Shown: positions 50,379-58,381 of the stretch, piece after piece
Layout of the letters: every line of letters starts with the position of its first letter
Numbering within the stretch: position 1 is the stretch's first letter
Assembly (NCBI RefSeq): GCF_044987625.1
Contig: NZ_JBJDSB010000001.1
Span: 930,001-994,000, forward strand
Source of the DNA: Desulfobaculum sp044987625
Lineage (GTDB): Bacteria; Desulfobacterota; Desulfovibrionia; Desulfovibrionales; Desulfovibrionaceae
Length of the DNA: 64,000 nt
Direction: 5' to 3'
Notes under the pieces: generated by a model
Told to the model about the DNA's origin: nothing
The model's input: only the letters and a program-made list of their open reading frames with translations
The model's database searches: none
Position numbers and translations under genes: made by a program

Positions 50379-50603
50379 TTACAGAAGGCGCATGCCGTGC
50401 ACGCTGCGCCCATTCATGGCAATGTCCACACTGCGTGGATTGTCTATCTTGCGCGAAGCGTCGCGGATTTCCAGATTCACCAGCGTTCCGTCCCCGCCAT
50501 AGCCCAGCACCACGCCGGGCTTTTCATGGTCGCACCGGCGGACCGGCGTTCCGGAGAGGACGATACGCAGCACGTCCTTCTGTTCGTCGTAGTTGACCTT
50601 CAT
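50379..50603 (-). CDS. DUF2283 protein
   Basis: 74 residues. MKVNYDEQKDVLRIVLSG, then GVVLGYGGDGTLVNLEIRDASR fits the small DUF2283 domain (MKxxYDxxxDxLxI...). Function unknown. GGGAG precedes ATG 50603. Embedded in the aro operon between pheA and aroA with gaps of 35 and 17 bp, so co-expressed; an RNA-level or regulatory role in the pathway is only a guess. Confidence 0.85.
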   Translation of the reverse strand: MKVNYDEQKDVLRIVLSGTPVRRCDHEKPGVVLGYGGDGTLVNLEIRDASRKIDNPRSVDIAMNGRSVHGMRLL

Positions 50604-50638
50604 TCCCTTGTTCTCCCTTTGCGAAATGCGAATATTTT

Positions 50639-51775
50639 TTACGGAGCGTCCGACCCGGGTTGCGAGGAGACGTCAAAGGACTCTCCCTCCGGGTAGCACC
50701 CCAGAATGCGCATGGTGGTTGAGCGCTCTTCCACTTCCGTCAAGACATGGGCAAAGTCGCTGCGTTCCAAATCGCACTGCGCATCCACAAAAAACACATA
50801 CTTCCATTTTTCGCCCCGCATGGGGCGCGATTCCAACTTTTTCATATTCACGCCGTAGCGGGTGAACACATCCAGCACGCCGGACAGCGCGCCGGGCTTA
50901 TCCGGCAGGGTGAAGAGGAGCGACGTTTTGTCGCGTCCTTCGCCCGTCTCCTGCCCCTGACCAATCACCACAAAGCGTGTCCAGTTATCCGGCAGGTCCT
51001 CAATGCCCTCGACCAAAACGTTCAGGTCGAAGATATCACCGAGGCGCTTATGGCCGATGGCCACGGCCTCCGGGTCGTCCTGCACGCGGGATGCGGCAGC
51101 GGCCGTGCTTTCCACAGGCACCAGCACCGCGTTTGGCAGATTGCCGCGCAACCAGCGCGCGCACTGGGCAAGGGGCTGCGGGTGCGAGTACACCCGCTTC
51201 ACGTCGCCCAGCTTTTGCGCCGCGCCCAGCACGCTGTGGCTGATTTTGCAGTACAGCTCGCTCTGGATGCGCACGTCAAAGCGCAGGAACAAATCAAGGC
51301 TCTGGCCCACGGTGCCATGGAGGGAGTTCTCCAGCGGCACAACGCCAAGGCCGCATTCGCCCGAGTTCACCGCCCGGAACACGCCCTCAAGGTCCTGCTG
51401 GGGCATGTAGTCCGCGCTGTGGCCCAAAAATTCAATGCCCGCAAAGTACGAGAACGTGCCCTCGGGGCCGAGGTAGGCCACCCGCTGCGGATGCTGAAGC
51501 CGGCGGCTGGACGAAAAAATCTCGCGGTAGATGGCGCGCAGGTGGCGTTCCGGCAGGGCGTCGGCATGCACCAGCAGTCGCTCCATGACCTGCAGCTCCC
51601 GCAGGGGCTTGAACACGCAGTCGCCAGAGCCCTGCTTAATCTGCCCAACCTCCAGCGAGCACCCCGCCCGGCGGTTGAGCAGCGCCACAAGCGCTTCGTC
51701 TATGGCGTCGATTTCGCGGCGGAGTTCGCCAAGGCGCTCCTTCGCGCCGCTCTTCTCCATGGCGTCGCCCATCAT
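50639..51775 (-). CDS. pheA: Bifunctional chorismate mutase / prephenate dehydratase
   Basis: 378 residues. AroQ-type chorismate mutase at about 10-95 (LRREIDAIDEALVALLNRR), prephenate dehydratase at about 98-275 (VAYLGPEGTFSYFA, VPLENSLHGTVGQSLDL), and ACT domain at about 285-365 (PDKPGALSGVLDVF, KLESRPMRG), which binds Phe for feedback. ATG 51775 shares its A with the TGA stop of the previous gene, so translation is coupled. Confidence 0.96.
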   Translation of the reverse strand: MMGDAMEKSGAKERLGELRREIDAIDEALVALLNRRAGCSLEVGQIKQGSGDCVFKPLRELQVMERLLVHADALPERHLRAIYREIFSSSRRLQHPQRVAYLGPEGTFSYFAGIEFLGHSADYMPQQDLEGVFRAVNSGECGLGVVPLENSLHGTVGQSLDLFLRFDVRIQSELYCKISHSVLGAAQKLGDVKRVYSHPQPLAQCARWLRGNLPNAVLVPVESTAAAASRVQDDPEAVAIGHKRLGDIFDLNVLVEGIEDLPDNWTRFVVIGQGQETGEGRDKTSLLFTLPDKPGALSGVLDVFTRYGVNMKKLESRPMRGEKWKYVFFVDAQCDLERSDFAHVLTEVEERSTTMRILGCYPEGESFDVSSQPGSDAP

Positions 51776-52749
51776 CAGCCTTCCTTGATCTCTTCCTGAA
51801 TGCGCATGCCGAAATGGCGGCCCGCCGCGTCCGTCCGAACAAGGATTTCATCACCCGGGGCCAGCTCCACCACGGAAACAGGGCTTCCGTCCGGGCGCAC
51901 CACGCGGATGGTCTCCGCGTTCTGGAGAAAGATTTTGCCCTCTGCGCCGGCCTTGGTTCGCGCCGTAACCAGCAGCATGGGGCGGACTTCAACCTTCACC
52001 CGGCCCACCGTGGCAAGGGAGGTATTGCCGGAGGCGTCCACCACCAGCACCTGCGACCCCGCCTGCAGCTCTTCAAGGTAATTGGTCTTGTCGCCGGGCA
52101 TGGCGGCATAGGCATGCACCGCACCGGCATTCACACGGAAGGGACGCGCCGCCACATACGGGTTGGACTCCGTCTCCGCATGCACCAGCACGGTAAAGGC
52201 GCTGGAATTGCCGACCAGCATGCCTTGGCCGGTCTTCAGCATGCTCAGGGTATCCACACACACGCGGTGCCCAAGGCCCGCCTGCTCCACTGCCGTGACC
52301 GTGGCGGTCTCAAGCTCCAACGTGCCTTGGCTCAATTTCAGCTCCCCGACAATGGCCTTCAAATCCGCCGCCGCCTCGGGCAGCACAACAAGGAAATCCA
52401 CGCCGCGCTCCAGGATGCCCGCAGCCAGAATCGCCCGGTCATAGGAGGCCACTTCCACGCCAAGGCCCTGCCCCTGCGCCAAAAGGTTTTCCACAGGGAT
52501 GATTTCCCATCCCTCGCGAAGGATAACGTTTTTCCCCGCCGTAAGGGCCTTTGCCGCCTTCTCCTCGTCCTCTTTTCCACCTAGGGCAACGGTGGTGAAA
52601 TCGCCGGGAGTGTGCACGGCCGTCTTGGCCAGCGCGCGGACCGCTTCCGCGTCCTTTTTCTCCACGATAACGCCGTCTACGCCGGATTCCAGAGCCAGAG
52701 TCACGAAGTGCTTGTCGAAGGGGATGGCTTGTACAAAAATCTGTTTCAT
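51775..52749 (-). CDS. aroB': 3-dehydroquinate synthase II (archaeal type)
   Basis: 324 residues. MKQIFVQAIPFDKHFVTLALE, LREGWEIIPVENLLAQ, VCVDTLSMLKTGQGMLVGN and RPFRVNAGAVHAY are the marks of this family. It uses the product of ADTH synthase to make 3-dehydroquinate, bypassing DAHP synthase and AroB. The ATG has GGAAG upstream; the gene sits 29 bp after its partner. Confidence 0.93.
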   Translation of the reverse strand: MKQIFVQAIPFDKHFVTLALESGVDGVIVEKKDAEAVRALAKTAVHTPGDFTTVALGGKEDEEKAAKALTAGKNVILREGWEIIPVENLLAQGQGLGVEVASYDRAILAAGILERGVDFLVVLPEAAADLKAIVGELKLSQGTLELETATVTAVEQAGLGHRVCVDTLSMLKTGQGMLVGNSSAFTVLVHAETESNPYVAARPFRVNAGAVHAYAAMPGDKTNYLEELQAGSQVLVVDASGNTSLATVGRVKVEVRPMLLVTARTKAGAEGKIFLQNAETIRVVRPDGSPVSVVELAPGDEILVRTDAAGRHFGMRIQEEIKEG

Positions 52750-52778
52750 TGCTCGCTTCCGCTGTGGTTTTGCCGGTT

Positions 52779-53585
52779 CTAGTCCAGTTTCTCGCCCATG
52801 AATTCAACGGCCTGATCAAGGTCCCAGTCCTGATGGACGATGCCGTTCAGCGCCTTGAGCAAGCGGGAGACGTCCCGATGCTGGAAGACGTTGCGGCCAA
52901 CGGACAGCCCAGCGCCGCCCGCCTGAATGCTGTCGTGTACCATACGCAGAAGGTCCGTGGTGTTGTCCAGCTTCGGACCACCGGCAATCACCACCGGAAT
53001 GCAGCACGATTCCACAACAGTGGCGTAGCTCTCCACATCGCCGGTGTAGGCGACCTTGACGACATCGGCACCAAGCTCTTCGCCCACACGGGCGCAGTGG
53101 CGAACCATCTCCGGAGCAAATTCGTTTTCAATCTGCGGGCCGCGGGCGTACATCATCGCCAGCACCGGCATGCCCCACTCTGCGGCTTTCGAGGTCACCT
53201 CGCCAAGGGAGTGCAGCATATGGCGCTCCGTCTCATCGCCAAGGTTCACATGCACGGATACCGCGTCCGCACCCAATTTCAGCGCGTCCTCAACCGACCC
53301 CACAAGGGTTTTGGCATTCGGCGTCGGACACAACGACGTGCTGGCAGAAAGATGAATGATCAGGCCAATGTCTCGTCCCGCACCACGGTGCGTGCAGCGT
53401 GGCAGCCCCTTGTGCATCAAAACGGCGTTCGCGCCGCCTTCCGCAATCTGATTTACGGTGCCCTTGAGGTCGACAAGGCCGTAAATGGGGCCAACACTCA
53501 CCCCGTGGTCCATGGGAACCACGATGGTACGTCCCGTGTTGCGGTTGAACATTCGTTCCAGCCGGATGGCTTTGCCAAGCATCAT
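52779..53585 (-). CDS. aroA': 2-amino-3,7-dideoxy-D-threo-hept-6-ulosonate (ADTH) synthase
   Basis: 268 residues, class I aldolase barrel. RTIVVPMDHGVSVGPIYGL, ADAVSVHVNLGD, VVKVAYTGDVES (Schiff-base Lys) and GGPKLD are seen. It condenses 6-deoxy-5-ketofructose 1-phosphate with aspartate semialdehyde. Two adjacent ATGs (53585 and 53582) follow GGAG. First structural gene of the operon; preceded by the leader peptide and terminator at 53653-53826. Confidence 0.93.
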   Translation of the reverse strand: MMLGKAIRLERMFNRNTGRTIVVPMDHGVSVGPIYGLVDLKGTVNQIAEGGANAVLMHKGLPRCTHRGAGRDIGLIIHLSASTSLCPTPNAKTLVGSVEDALKLGADAVSVHVNLGDETERHMLHSLGEVTSKAAEWGMPVLAMMYARGPQIENEFAPEMVRHCARVGEELGADVVKVAYTGDVESYATVVESCCIPVVIAGGPKLDNTTDLLRMVHDSIQAGGAGLSVGRNVFQHRDVSRLLKALNGIVHQDWDLDQAVEFMGEKLD

Positions 53586-53652
53586 TGTCTTATCTCCACT
53601 GTGTTGCGCTCCATCTGCGCCGACACCAGCCTGCACAAGCCCGAAATTGCAT

Positions 53653-53685
53653 AAAAAAGGGCCGCAGGCTGATGCCTGCGGCCCC
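53653..53685 (-). terminator. Attenuator terminator of the aro-trp operon
   Basis: On the minus strand GGGCCGCAGGC / GCCTGCGGCCC, an 11-bp perfect stem with ATCA loop, followed by six T. It lies between the leader peptide and aroA'. Its 5' arm CCGCAGGC can also pair with GCCTGCGG at 53739-53732 inside the leader reading frame, which would prevent the terminator. Confidence 0.88.
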
Positions 53686-53709
53686 GATGAAAGCTGGTTT
53701 TTCCCCGTG

Positions 53710-53826
53710 CTATAAACCCTTCCACCCCTGACCGCAGGCCCGCATAAAATACATAAAGAACAGCCAGAAATACATCAGGCCGGTCATGGTGAAGCGGGTG
53801 GTGGTAGCGGTGGTGGTGTTGCACAT
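53710..53826 (-). CDS. Aromatic leader peptide, 38 aa (Phe/Tyr/Trp sensor)
   Basis: ATG 53826 to TAG 53712-53710. Starts MCNTTTATTTRFTMTG, then residues 17-28 read LMYFWLFFMYFM, then RACGQGWKGL. Seven of nine residues from 19 to 27 are Phe, Tyr or Trp, so starvation for any of the three would stall the ribosome. The antiterminator segment GCCTGCGG encodes residues 30-32, just after the aromatic run; a ribosome that reaches the stop would mask it. No ribosome site; ATG lies 7 nt after the -10 box, suggesting leaderless translation. The Thr-rich start is unexplained. Confidence 0.85.
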   Translation of the reverse strand: MCNTTTATTTRFTMTGLMYFWLFFMYFMRACGQGWKGL

Positions 53827-53833
53827 GCGAAAA

Positions 53834-53863
53834 GTGTTACGCCCACTTTTGCCGCTGTGTCAA
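53834..53863 (-). promoter_or_regulatory. Promoter of the aro-trp operon
   Basis: On the minus strand TTGACA (53863-53858), 18 nt, TAACAC (53839-53834), 7 nt, ATG. Same boxes and distances as the trpB promoter at 35388-35417. Confidence 0.68.
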
Positions 53864-53883
53864 GCGGTTTGGATGTTTCAATC

Positions 53884-53902
53884 CTGTGACGCCCCGTCAC
53901 AG
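53884..53902. promoter_or_regulatory. Palindrome upstream of the aro-trp promoter
   Basis: CTGTGACG-CCC-CGTCACAG, perfect 8-bp arms, 20 bp upstream of the -35 box. Resembles a CRP/FNR-type half-site pair TGTGA/TCACA, but with 7 rather than 6 bases between. Could be an operator or only a hairpin. Confidence 0.35.
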
Positions 53903-54018
53903 CACCCTCCCCCGCCCCCATATAACGCGTGCGCGTCACTGCACCACCACATGCAACAGCATTTTTTGCATCGCTGCCCTGCGCGCCACTGTGTTGTACA
54001 GGGGGGCGCCCAATGCGG

Positions 54019-54110
54019 TGCCCTAGGATGGGCCGGATCGTTACGCCGCGGTCAAGAGGATAGCTCCGCTGGCTCAAGGGCGTTGCCCTTGAGAATCCCA
54101 ATATGGGGAC
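54019..54110 (+). repeat. Repeat F: left flank of the RNHCP-rsgA island
   Basis: Begins TGCCCTAGGATGG, continues ACGCCGCGGTCAAGAGGATAGC-like sequence, then CTCCGCTGG and hairpin CTCAAGGGC / GCCCTTGAG (54073-54093) followed by AATCCCAATATGGGG. The same string recurs in direct orientation at 56272 (repeat G). The hairpin plus AATCCC is the end unit of the dispersed element. Confidence 0.8.
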
Positions 54111-54731
54111 GGAGATAAGGGTGGGGTGGGGATGGCGGGTGCGTTGAACGATGGGGCGGGAGCGGAGGTGATTCCGCAGGGAGGCACCCGTGCGGTTCTG
54201 CAACTGAGGAACCCACACCAGCTCGCCATGGGCGAGCAACGGGACCGCAACACTTCTTCAATGCAGGCCAGATGCCGCGAAGGACGAAGCACACCAGCAT
54301 CCATTTCGTGACGGCAATCAGCCATTGACAAATGCGCCATTCACTGCATATGTGCATGGCATCAATTCAAAGGAGCTTTGATGTTTACAAATGTAAAAAG
54401 GGTGTTCCTGTTTTAGGAATGCGCTTGAAAAGCTTCCTCATGAGAGAACGTTCTCATGAGGGCTTGCTGCTTTTTATACCCACTTTCTTCCGCATCCCGC
54501 AAAACAGGGCACCCCTGCCCCATATTGTCATTACCCCGATACGTTAATTTGTAGCGGCTTTCTATAAGCACGCTCTTGGTTTGTGCTGTGCGCAAGCAGA
54601 CGACTTATGGACATCCAACTGGATTCCATGAGTTCATTGTGCCGTGCGCTGTTATCGGCAAATCAGGAGACAGGCTTCACAAGCGGCTGCAAAGACTGGT
54701 AAATACAATGTGTATTTGCAGGAGCAGAGTC
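54111..54731 (+). other. Non-coding leader of the RNHCP-rsgA island with two palindromes
   Basis: From about 54330 on, the DNA is visibly AT-richer than the flanks. It contains TTTACA-AA-TGTAAA at 54384-54397 and CCTCATGAGA / TCTCATGAGG at 54436-54461; the latter is followed at 8 nt by TTTTT and could be a terminator or an operator. I find no convincing gene; short open frames have no ribosome sites. Confidence 0.5.
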
Positions 54732-55130
54732 ATGTCCCGACAGCGGAAAACCATACACTTTGATACAAACCCATTTATATGTGAGCATTGCGGTCTCACA
54801 GTCCCCTCGCCATTAAGCGGAACGAAAAATCGAAACCATTGTTGCCACTGCCTGCACAGCAAGCACGTGGACATGAAAATTGGTGATCGTCGTTCCGGTT
54901 GTCGAGGCACCATGGAGCCAATCGCTTTGTGGGTTAAGGACAACGGGGAGTGCGCTGTTATACACCAGTGCCAAAAATGCGGCTTTATCCGCACCAACCG
55001 CATTGCCTGCGACGACAATGAGGTCGTACTGTTTACGCTGGCAGCACGCCTGATTACGCAATTGCCGTTCCCGGCCAGAGTCGCTTTGGACAAAATTGAA
55101 CGTCAACACATGGGTGGCGAACATGTTTAG
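54732..55130 (+). CDS. RNHCP-domain zinc-ribbon protein
   Basis: 132 residues. Cys-rich: FICEHCGLTVPSP near residue 15, KNRNHCCHCLHSKHVD (the RNHCP motif), GDRRSGCRGTMEPI, and later CQKCGFIRTNRIACDD. Two zinc ribbons are expected, and the family is probably RNA- or ribosome-related. ATG 54732 has AGGAG at 9 nt; the open frame before it is not family-like. Its end overlaps the rsgA start by 8 bp, so the two are coupled. Confidence 0.88.
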   Translation: MSRQRKTIHFDTNPFICEHCGLTVPSPLSGTKNRNHCCHCLHSKHVDMKIGDRRSGCRGTMEPIALWVKDNGECAVIHQCQKCGFIRTNRIACDDNEVVLFTLAARLITQLPFPARVALDKIERQHMGGEHV

Positions 55131-56199
55131 TATGCAAGAACTCGGTTGGAATCCGTTTTTCGAAGACCAGCTTCAGCCATACAAACATCAAGGATTCAAT
55201 GTTGGTCGCGTTGTAAAGGAATCACGCCACCAGTACAGGATATACACACCGCAAGGCGTCGTGAACGGAGACGTCTCAGGCCATTTTCAGTACACCGCCA
55301 TCAACCGGGCTGATTACCCCACTGTGGGTGATTGGGTCGTTATTCGACAGTGCGATGATTACGCCCAGATCGAGAAGGTTCTGACACGGGCCAGCGCATT
55401 TTCTCGCAACAGAGCAGGCTCGGAAACGCAGGAACAGGTAATTGCAGCGAACATTGATTATCTCTGTATCGTCTGCGGCCTTGATGGCGGCAGGAACTTC
55501 AATCTCCGGGGCGTTGAGCGATATATTGCGATGACCATGGAAGGCGGCGCAAAGCCGATTATCGTCCTCAACAAGGCAGACCTTTGCGCCGACAAGGACC
55601 TCGCCCTGCTTCAAGCCCAGAGTGTCGCGGAGGACCTCCCTATCCACGTGGTGAGTGCCATGACCCATGAAGGGCTTGAGACATTCTCAACGAGCTTTCA
55701 TCCCGGCTCTACCATTGCTTTCACCGGACATTCCGGTGTGGGCAAGTCCTCGCTGATCAACGCTCTTTTGGGAAGAAGCGCATTGAAAACCGGTTCGCTG
55801 CGTGAAAGCGACTTGAGGGGAAAGCATACAACATCCCACAAGGAGCTGTTCTTTCTGGAAAGCGGAGCCATGGTGATCGACACACCCGGCATGCGCGAGC
55901 TTCAGCTTTGGGGAAGTCGGCAGAGCCTAGACGACACCTACGGCGAGATTCATGAAGCTGCCAAGCGGTGCCGTTTCAATGACTGCACCCACCAAAATGA
56001 ACCCGGTTGCGCCGTGCGGGAACTGCTCATCGACGGCTCTTTGGAGATGGAGCGCTATGAAAACTATTTGGATATGCGCTCCGAGCTTCACTTCCTTGAA
56101 AGCAAAGTGAATGAAAAAAAGAATCATGAGAGGAAGGCAAAAGAAAAAGCCCTTTCGAAATTGATTCGGAAATCGCAAAAGAACGACAAAAGGCAATAA
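55123..56199 (+). CDS. rsgA: Ribosome small-subunit-dependent GTPase A
   Basis: 358 residues. N-terminal OB fold (GRVVKESRHQYRIYTPQG), circularly permuted GTPase: VLNKADLC (G4) comes before FTGHSGVGKSSLINAL (G1) and DTPGMRELQLW (G3). The C-terminal zinc knuckle is CRFNDCTHQNEPGCAV, followed by a basic tail. It checks late 30S assembly. ATG 55123 overlaps the previous stop; ATG 55132 is an alternative. It lies on an AT-richer segment between direct repeats F and G, suggesting acquisition with its RNHCP partner. Confidence 0.94.
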   Translation: MFSMQELGWNPFFEDQLQPYKHQGFNVGRVVKESRHQYRIYTPQGVVNGDVSGHFQYTAINRADYPTVGDWVVIRQCDDYAQIEKVLTRASAFSRNRAGSETQEQVIAANIDYLCIVCGLDGGRNFNLRGVERYIAMTMEGGAKPIIVLNKADLCADKDLALLQAQSVAEDLPIHVVSAMTHEGLETFSTSFHPGSTIAFTGHSGVGKSSLINALLGRSALKTGSLRESDLRGKHTTSHKELFFLESGAMVIDTPGMRELQLWGSRQSLDDTYGEIHEAAKRCRFNDCTHQNEPGCAVRELLIDGSLEMERYENYLDMRSELHFLESKVNEKKNHERKAKEKALSKLIRKSQKNDKRQ

Positions 56200-56230
56200 G
56201 GCAACACACTAAGGCTTATTGCCACAACAC

Positions 56231-56268
56231 AAAAGGGTGATTCGCTTTCAGCGAAGTCACCCTTTTTT
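56231..56268 (+). terminator. Terminator after rsgA
   Basis: Stem AAGGGTGA-TTCGCT / AGCGAA-G-TCACCCTT with a one-base bulge, then TTTT. Confidence 0.9.
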
Positions 56269-56271
56269 ATG

Positions 56272-56430
56272 TGCCCTAGGATGGACCGGGTCGTTACGCC
56301 GGAGTCAAGAGGATAGCTCCGCTGACTTGAGCTCTTCGTCCGTTCGCCCTGAAAGGGCGAAGGGGCTTAGAGATCAAGACAGCAACGCTGCGCAAGGGCT
56401 TTGCCCTTGAGAATCCCAATATTGGGGTGG
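56272..56430 (+). repeat. Repeat G: right flank of the RNHCP-rsgA island
   Basis: Begins TGCCCTAGGATGG like repeat F and shares GTCAAGAGGATAGCTCCGCTG. It then has an insert of about 65 bp with hairpin TTCGCCCT-GAA-AGGGCGAA, then CAAGGGC / GCCCTTG (56393-56409) and AATCCCAATATTGGGG. The insert matches, inverted, the extended right end of copy B at 15249-15312. From 56431 to 56880 I see no gene, only an AT-rich stretch after 56700. Confidence 0.78.
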
Positions 56431-56881
56431 GGAGCGGTGGTGGGATGGAATGCCGGGGATTCAGTCGTCGCAGGAGGACAGGAGGGATGGAGGCACATGG
56501 ACGCTTTAGGTCAAAGCCTACTGACGCGACGGTACTTTTCTCTATACAGCGCCATCTCTTTCAGGCCGCGTCAGCACCCCCGCTTCGCAGCGCCTCTCCA
56601 TGTGGCGAAGACAGAACGCGATACAAAACAAAACACCCCCACTCCCCCACCAGCCCCGGCGCACCGTTTTCACGAAATTCTGACATTTCAGGCTGCCATT
56701 TTGTCGGAGAGGTAGACTTTTCTTGTATTTTCGGAGTGTTATTTAAAAACGCTAAATTGACGTTTTTGTAACTTTACGCACAGTGTATATATGCTTTTTT
56801 TGTTAATTTATACCAAGGTTATCATCTTGCGCTCTCCGGGGGTATCCAACAATTCCCATTATTCCAGGGTGTTACCATGTT

Positions 56882-56897
56882 TGGCCCAAGCCTTGCT
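56882..56897 (+). promoter_or_regulatory. Sigma-54 promoter of amtB-glnB
   Basis: TGGCCC, 5 nt, TTGCT. GG and GC are 12 bases apart as required for -24/-12 elements, with one change from TGGCAC. It lies 84 bp upstream of amtB. A nitrogen-regulated NtrC-type activator is expected, but its binding sites were not identified. Confidence 0.75.
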
Positions 56898-56980
56898 TTA
56901 GCAGAAATGTCGCGCCCCGATTCTGTGGGGCGGAATTTCCGCAAATGGTGTCGCAAGCGGCGCCGAAAAGGAGGTCTCTC

Positions 56981-58363
56981 ATGTCTGTGTTCTGGCTCAG
57001 TCCCAAGCGTCCCTTATCGCTCCCCTTTGCGGGTGCGCTCACACTGGCCGTCATCGCCACCACTCCCGTTGCCGCCTTTGCGGCAGAGTCACAGGCCATG
57101 CTGAGTCAGGATAACGCCAACATTCTGTGGACGCTGCTCGCCGCTATCCTCGTCATGTTCATGCAGGCTGGGTTTGCCATGGTCGAGACCGGTTTCACCC
57201 GCGCAAAGAATGCGGGCAACATCATCATGAAAAACTTTTTGGACTTCTCCGTCGGGTCCGTCGCCTTCTTCCTCTTCGGCTTCGCGCTGATGTTCGGCGA
57301 CAGCATCGGGTCCATGATTGGTGGCAGCGGCTTCGGCCTTATGGGCGTCGACGCCACCACGCCAGACGGCATGTGGACGCTGACCTTCTGGTTCTTCCAG
57401 AGCGTGTTTGCCGCCACCGCCGCAACCATCGTGTCCGGTGGCGTGGCCGAACGCACCAAGTTCTCGGCCTACATCGTCGTCAGCATGGTTGTCACGGGTC
57501 TTATCTACCCCATCTCCGGGCACTGGTGCTGGGGCGGCCTGTGGGGCGGGTCCGGTGGATGGCTTGAAAGCATGGGCTTTGCGGACTTTGCCGGCTCCAC
57601 CGTTGTGCACTCCGTTGGTGGCTGGATAGCCCTTGCCGGCGCCATGGCCGTCGGCCCCCGTGTGGGCAAATACGGCGCGGATGGACAGGCCTACGCCCTG
57701 CCCGGTCACAACATGCCCCTCGCGGCCCTTGGCGTCTTCATCCTGTGGTTTGGCTGGTTCGGCTTTAACCCCGGCTCCACCACCACCGCCGACGGGACTA
57801 TCGGCTACATCGCCGTCAACACGTCCCTCGCCGCTGCTGCCGGCACACTCGGCGCCATGATCACCGCATGGCTGCGCTTCGGTCACCCCGAACCGTCCAT
57901 GACCATGAACGGCGCGCTGGCCGGACTCGTCGCCATCACGGCAGGCTGTTACGAACTCTCCCCCATGGGAGCACTTCTCACCGGTTTCGGCGGCGGCATC
58001 TTGGTTGTCCTGTCCGTCCTGTTCATTGACACGGTCCTCAAGGTGGACGACCCGGTGGGCGCTATCTCCGTGCACGGCGTCTGCGGCGCATACGGCACAT
58101 TGATGGTCGGCCTCATGGCCGCCCCCGGCTACGGCGACATCACCGGCCTCTTCTACGGCGGCGGATTCACGCAGCTGGGAATTCAGGCCCTCGGCGTTGC
58201 CTCCGTGTTCGGCTGGGCCTTCGGTACGGGCGTCGTCACCTTCGCCGCAGTCAAAGCCTTCATGGGCCTGCGCGTTGAAGAAAACGAAGAGCTCCGAGGC
58301 CTCGATATCGCCGAGCATGGCGTGGAATCCTACAACGGCTTCCAGATCTTCACCACCGAATAA
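56981..58363 (+). CDS. amtB: Ammonium transporter
   Basis: 460 residues. A signal-like N-terminus (LTLAVIATTPVAAFA) then 11 membrane helices. AILVMFMQAGFAMVETGFTRAKN is cut to its core FMQAGFAMVETGF. FVFQSVFAAT-like FFQSVFAATAATIVSGGVAER lines the pore, and GGWIALAGAMAVGPR and SVHGVCGAYGTL hold the twin-His region. Moves ammonium/ammonia through the inner membrane. ATG 56981 has a perfect AAAGGAGG site. glnB follows after 18 bp. Confidence 0.96.
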   Translation: MSVFWLSPKRPLSLPFAGALTLAVIATTPVAAFAAESQAMLSQDNANILWTLLAAILVMFMQAGFAMVETGFTRAKNAGNIIMKNFLDFSVGSVAFFLFGFALMFGDSIGSMIGGSGFGLMGVDATTPDGMWTLTFWFFQSVFAATAATIVSGGVAERTKFSAYIVVSMVVTGLIYPISGHWCWGGLWGGSGGWLESMGFADFAGSTVVHSVGGWIALAGAMAVGPRVGKYGADGQAYALPGHNMPLAALGVFILWFGWFGFNPGSTTTADGTIGYIAVNTSLAAAAGTLGAMITAWLRFGHPEPSMTMNGALAGLVAITAGCYELSPMGALLTGFGGGILVVLSVLFIDTVLKVDDPVGAISVHGVCGAYGTLMVGLMAAPGYGDITGLFYGGGFTQLGIQALGVASVFGWAFGTGVVTFAAVKAFMGLRVEENEELRGLDIAEHGVESYNGFQIFTTE

Positions 58364-58381
58364 CCGCCGCCGGAGAAAAGC

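Noticed and set aside
53582..53824. An 80-codon His-rich open frame overlapping the aro leader
   Set aside because: It is one frame off from the 38-aa aromatic leader, crosses the terminator and has no ribosome site.
54628..54702. A 24-aa frame beginning MSSLCRALLS before the RNHCP gene
   Set aside because: No ribosome site, no run of one amino acid and no matching terminator, so not supported as leader peptide or gene.
54019..56430. Repeats F and G as the two inverted ends of one cargo-bearing element
   Set aside because: They are in direct, not inverted, orientation, so they are reported as flanking direct repeats instead.
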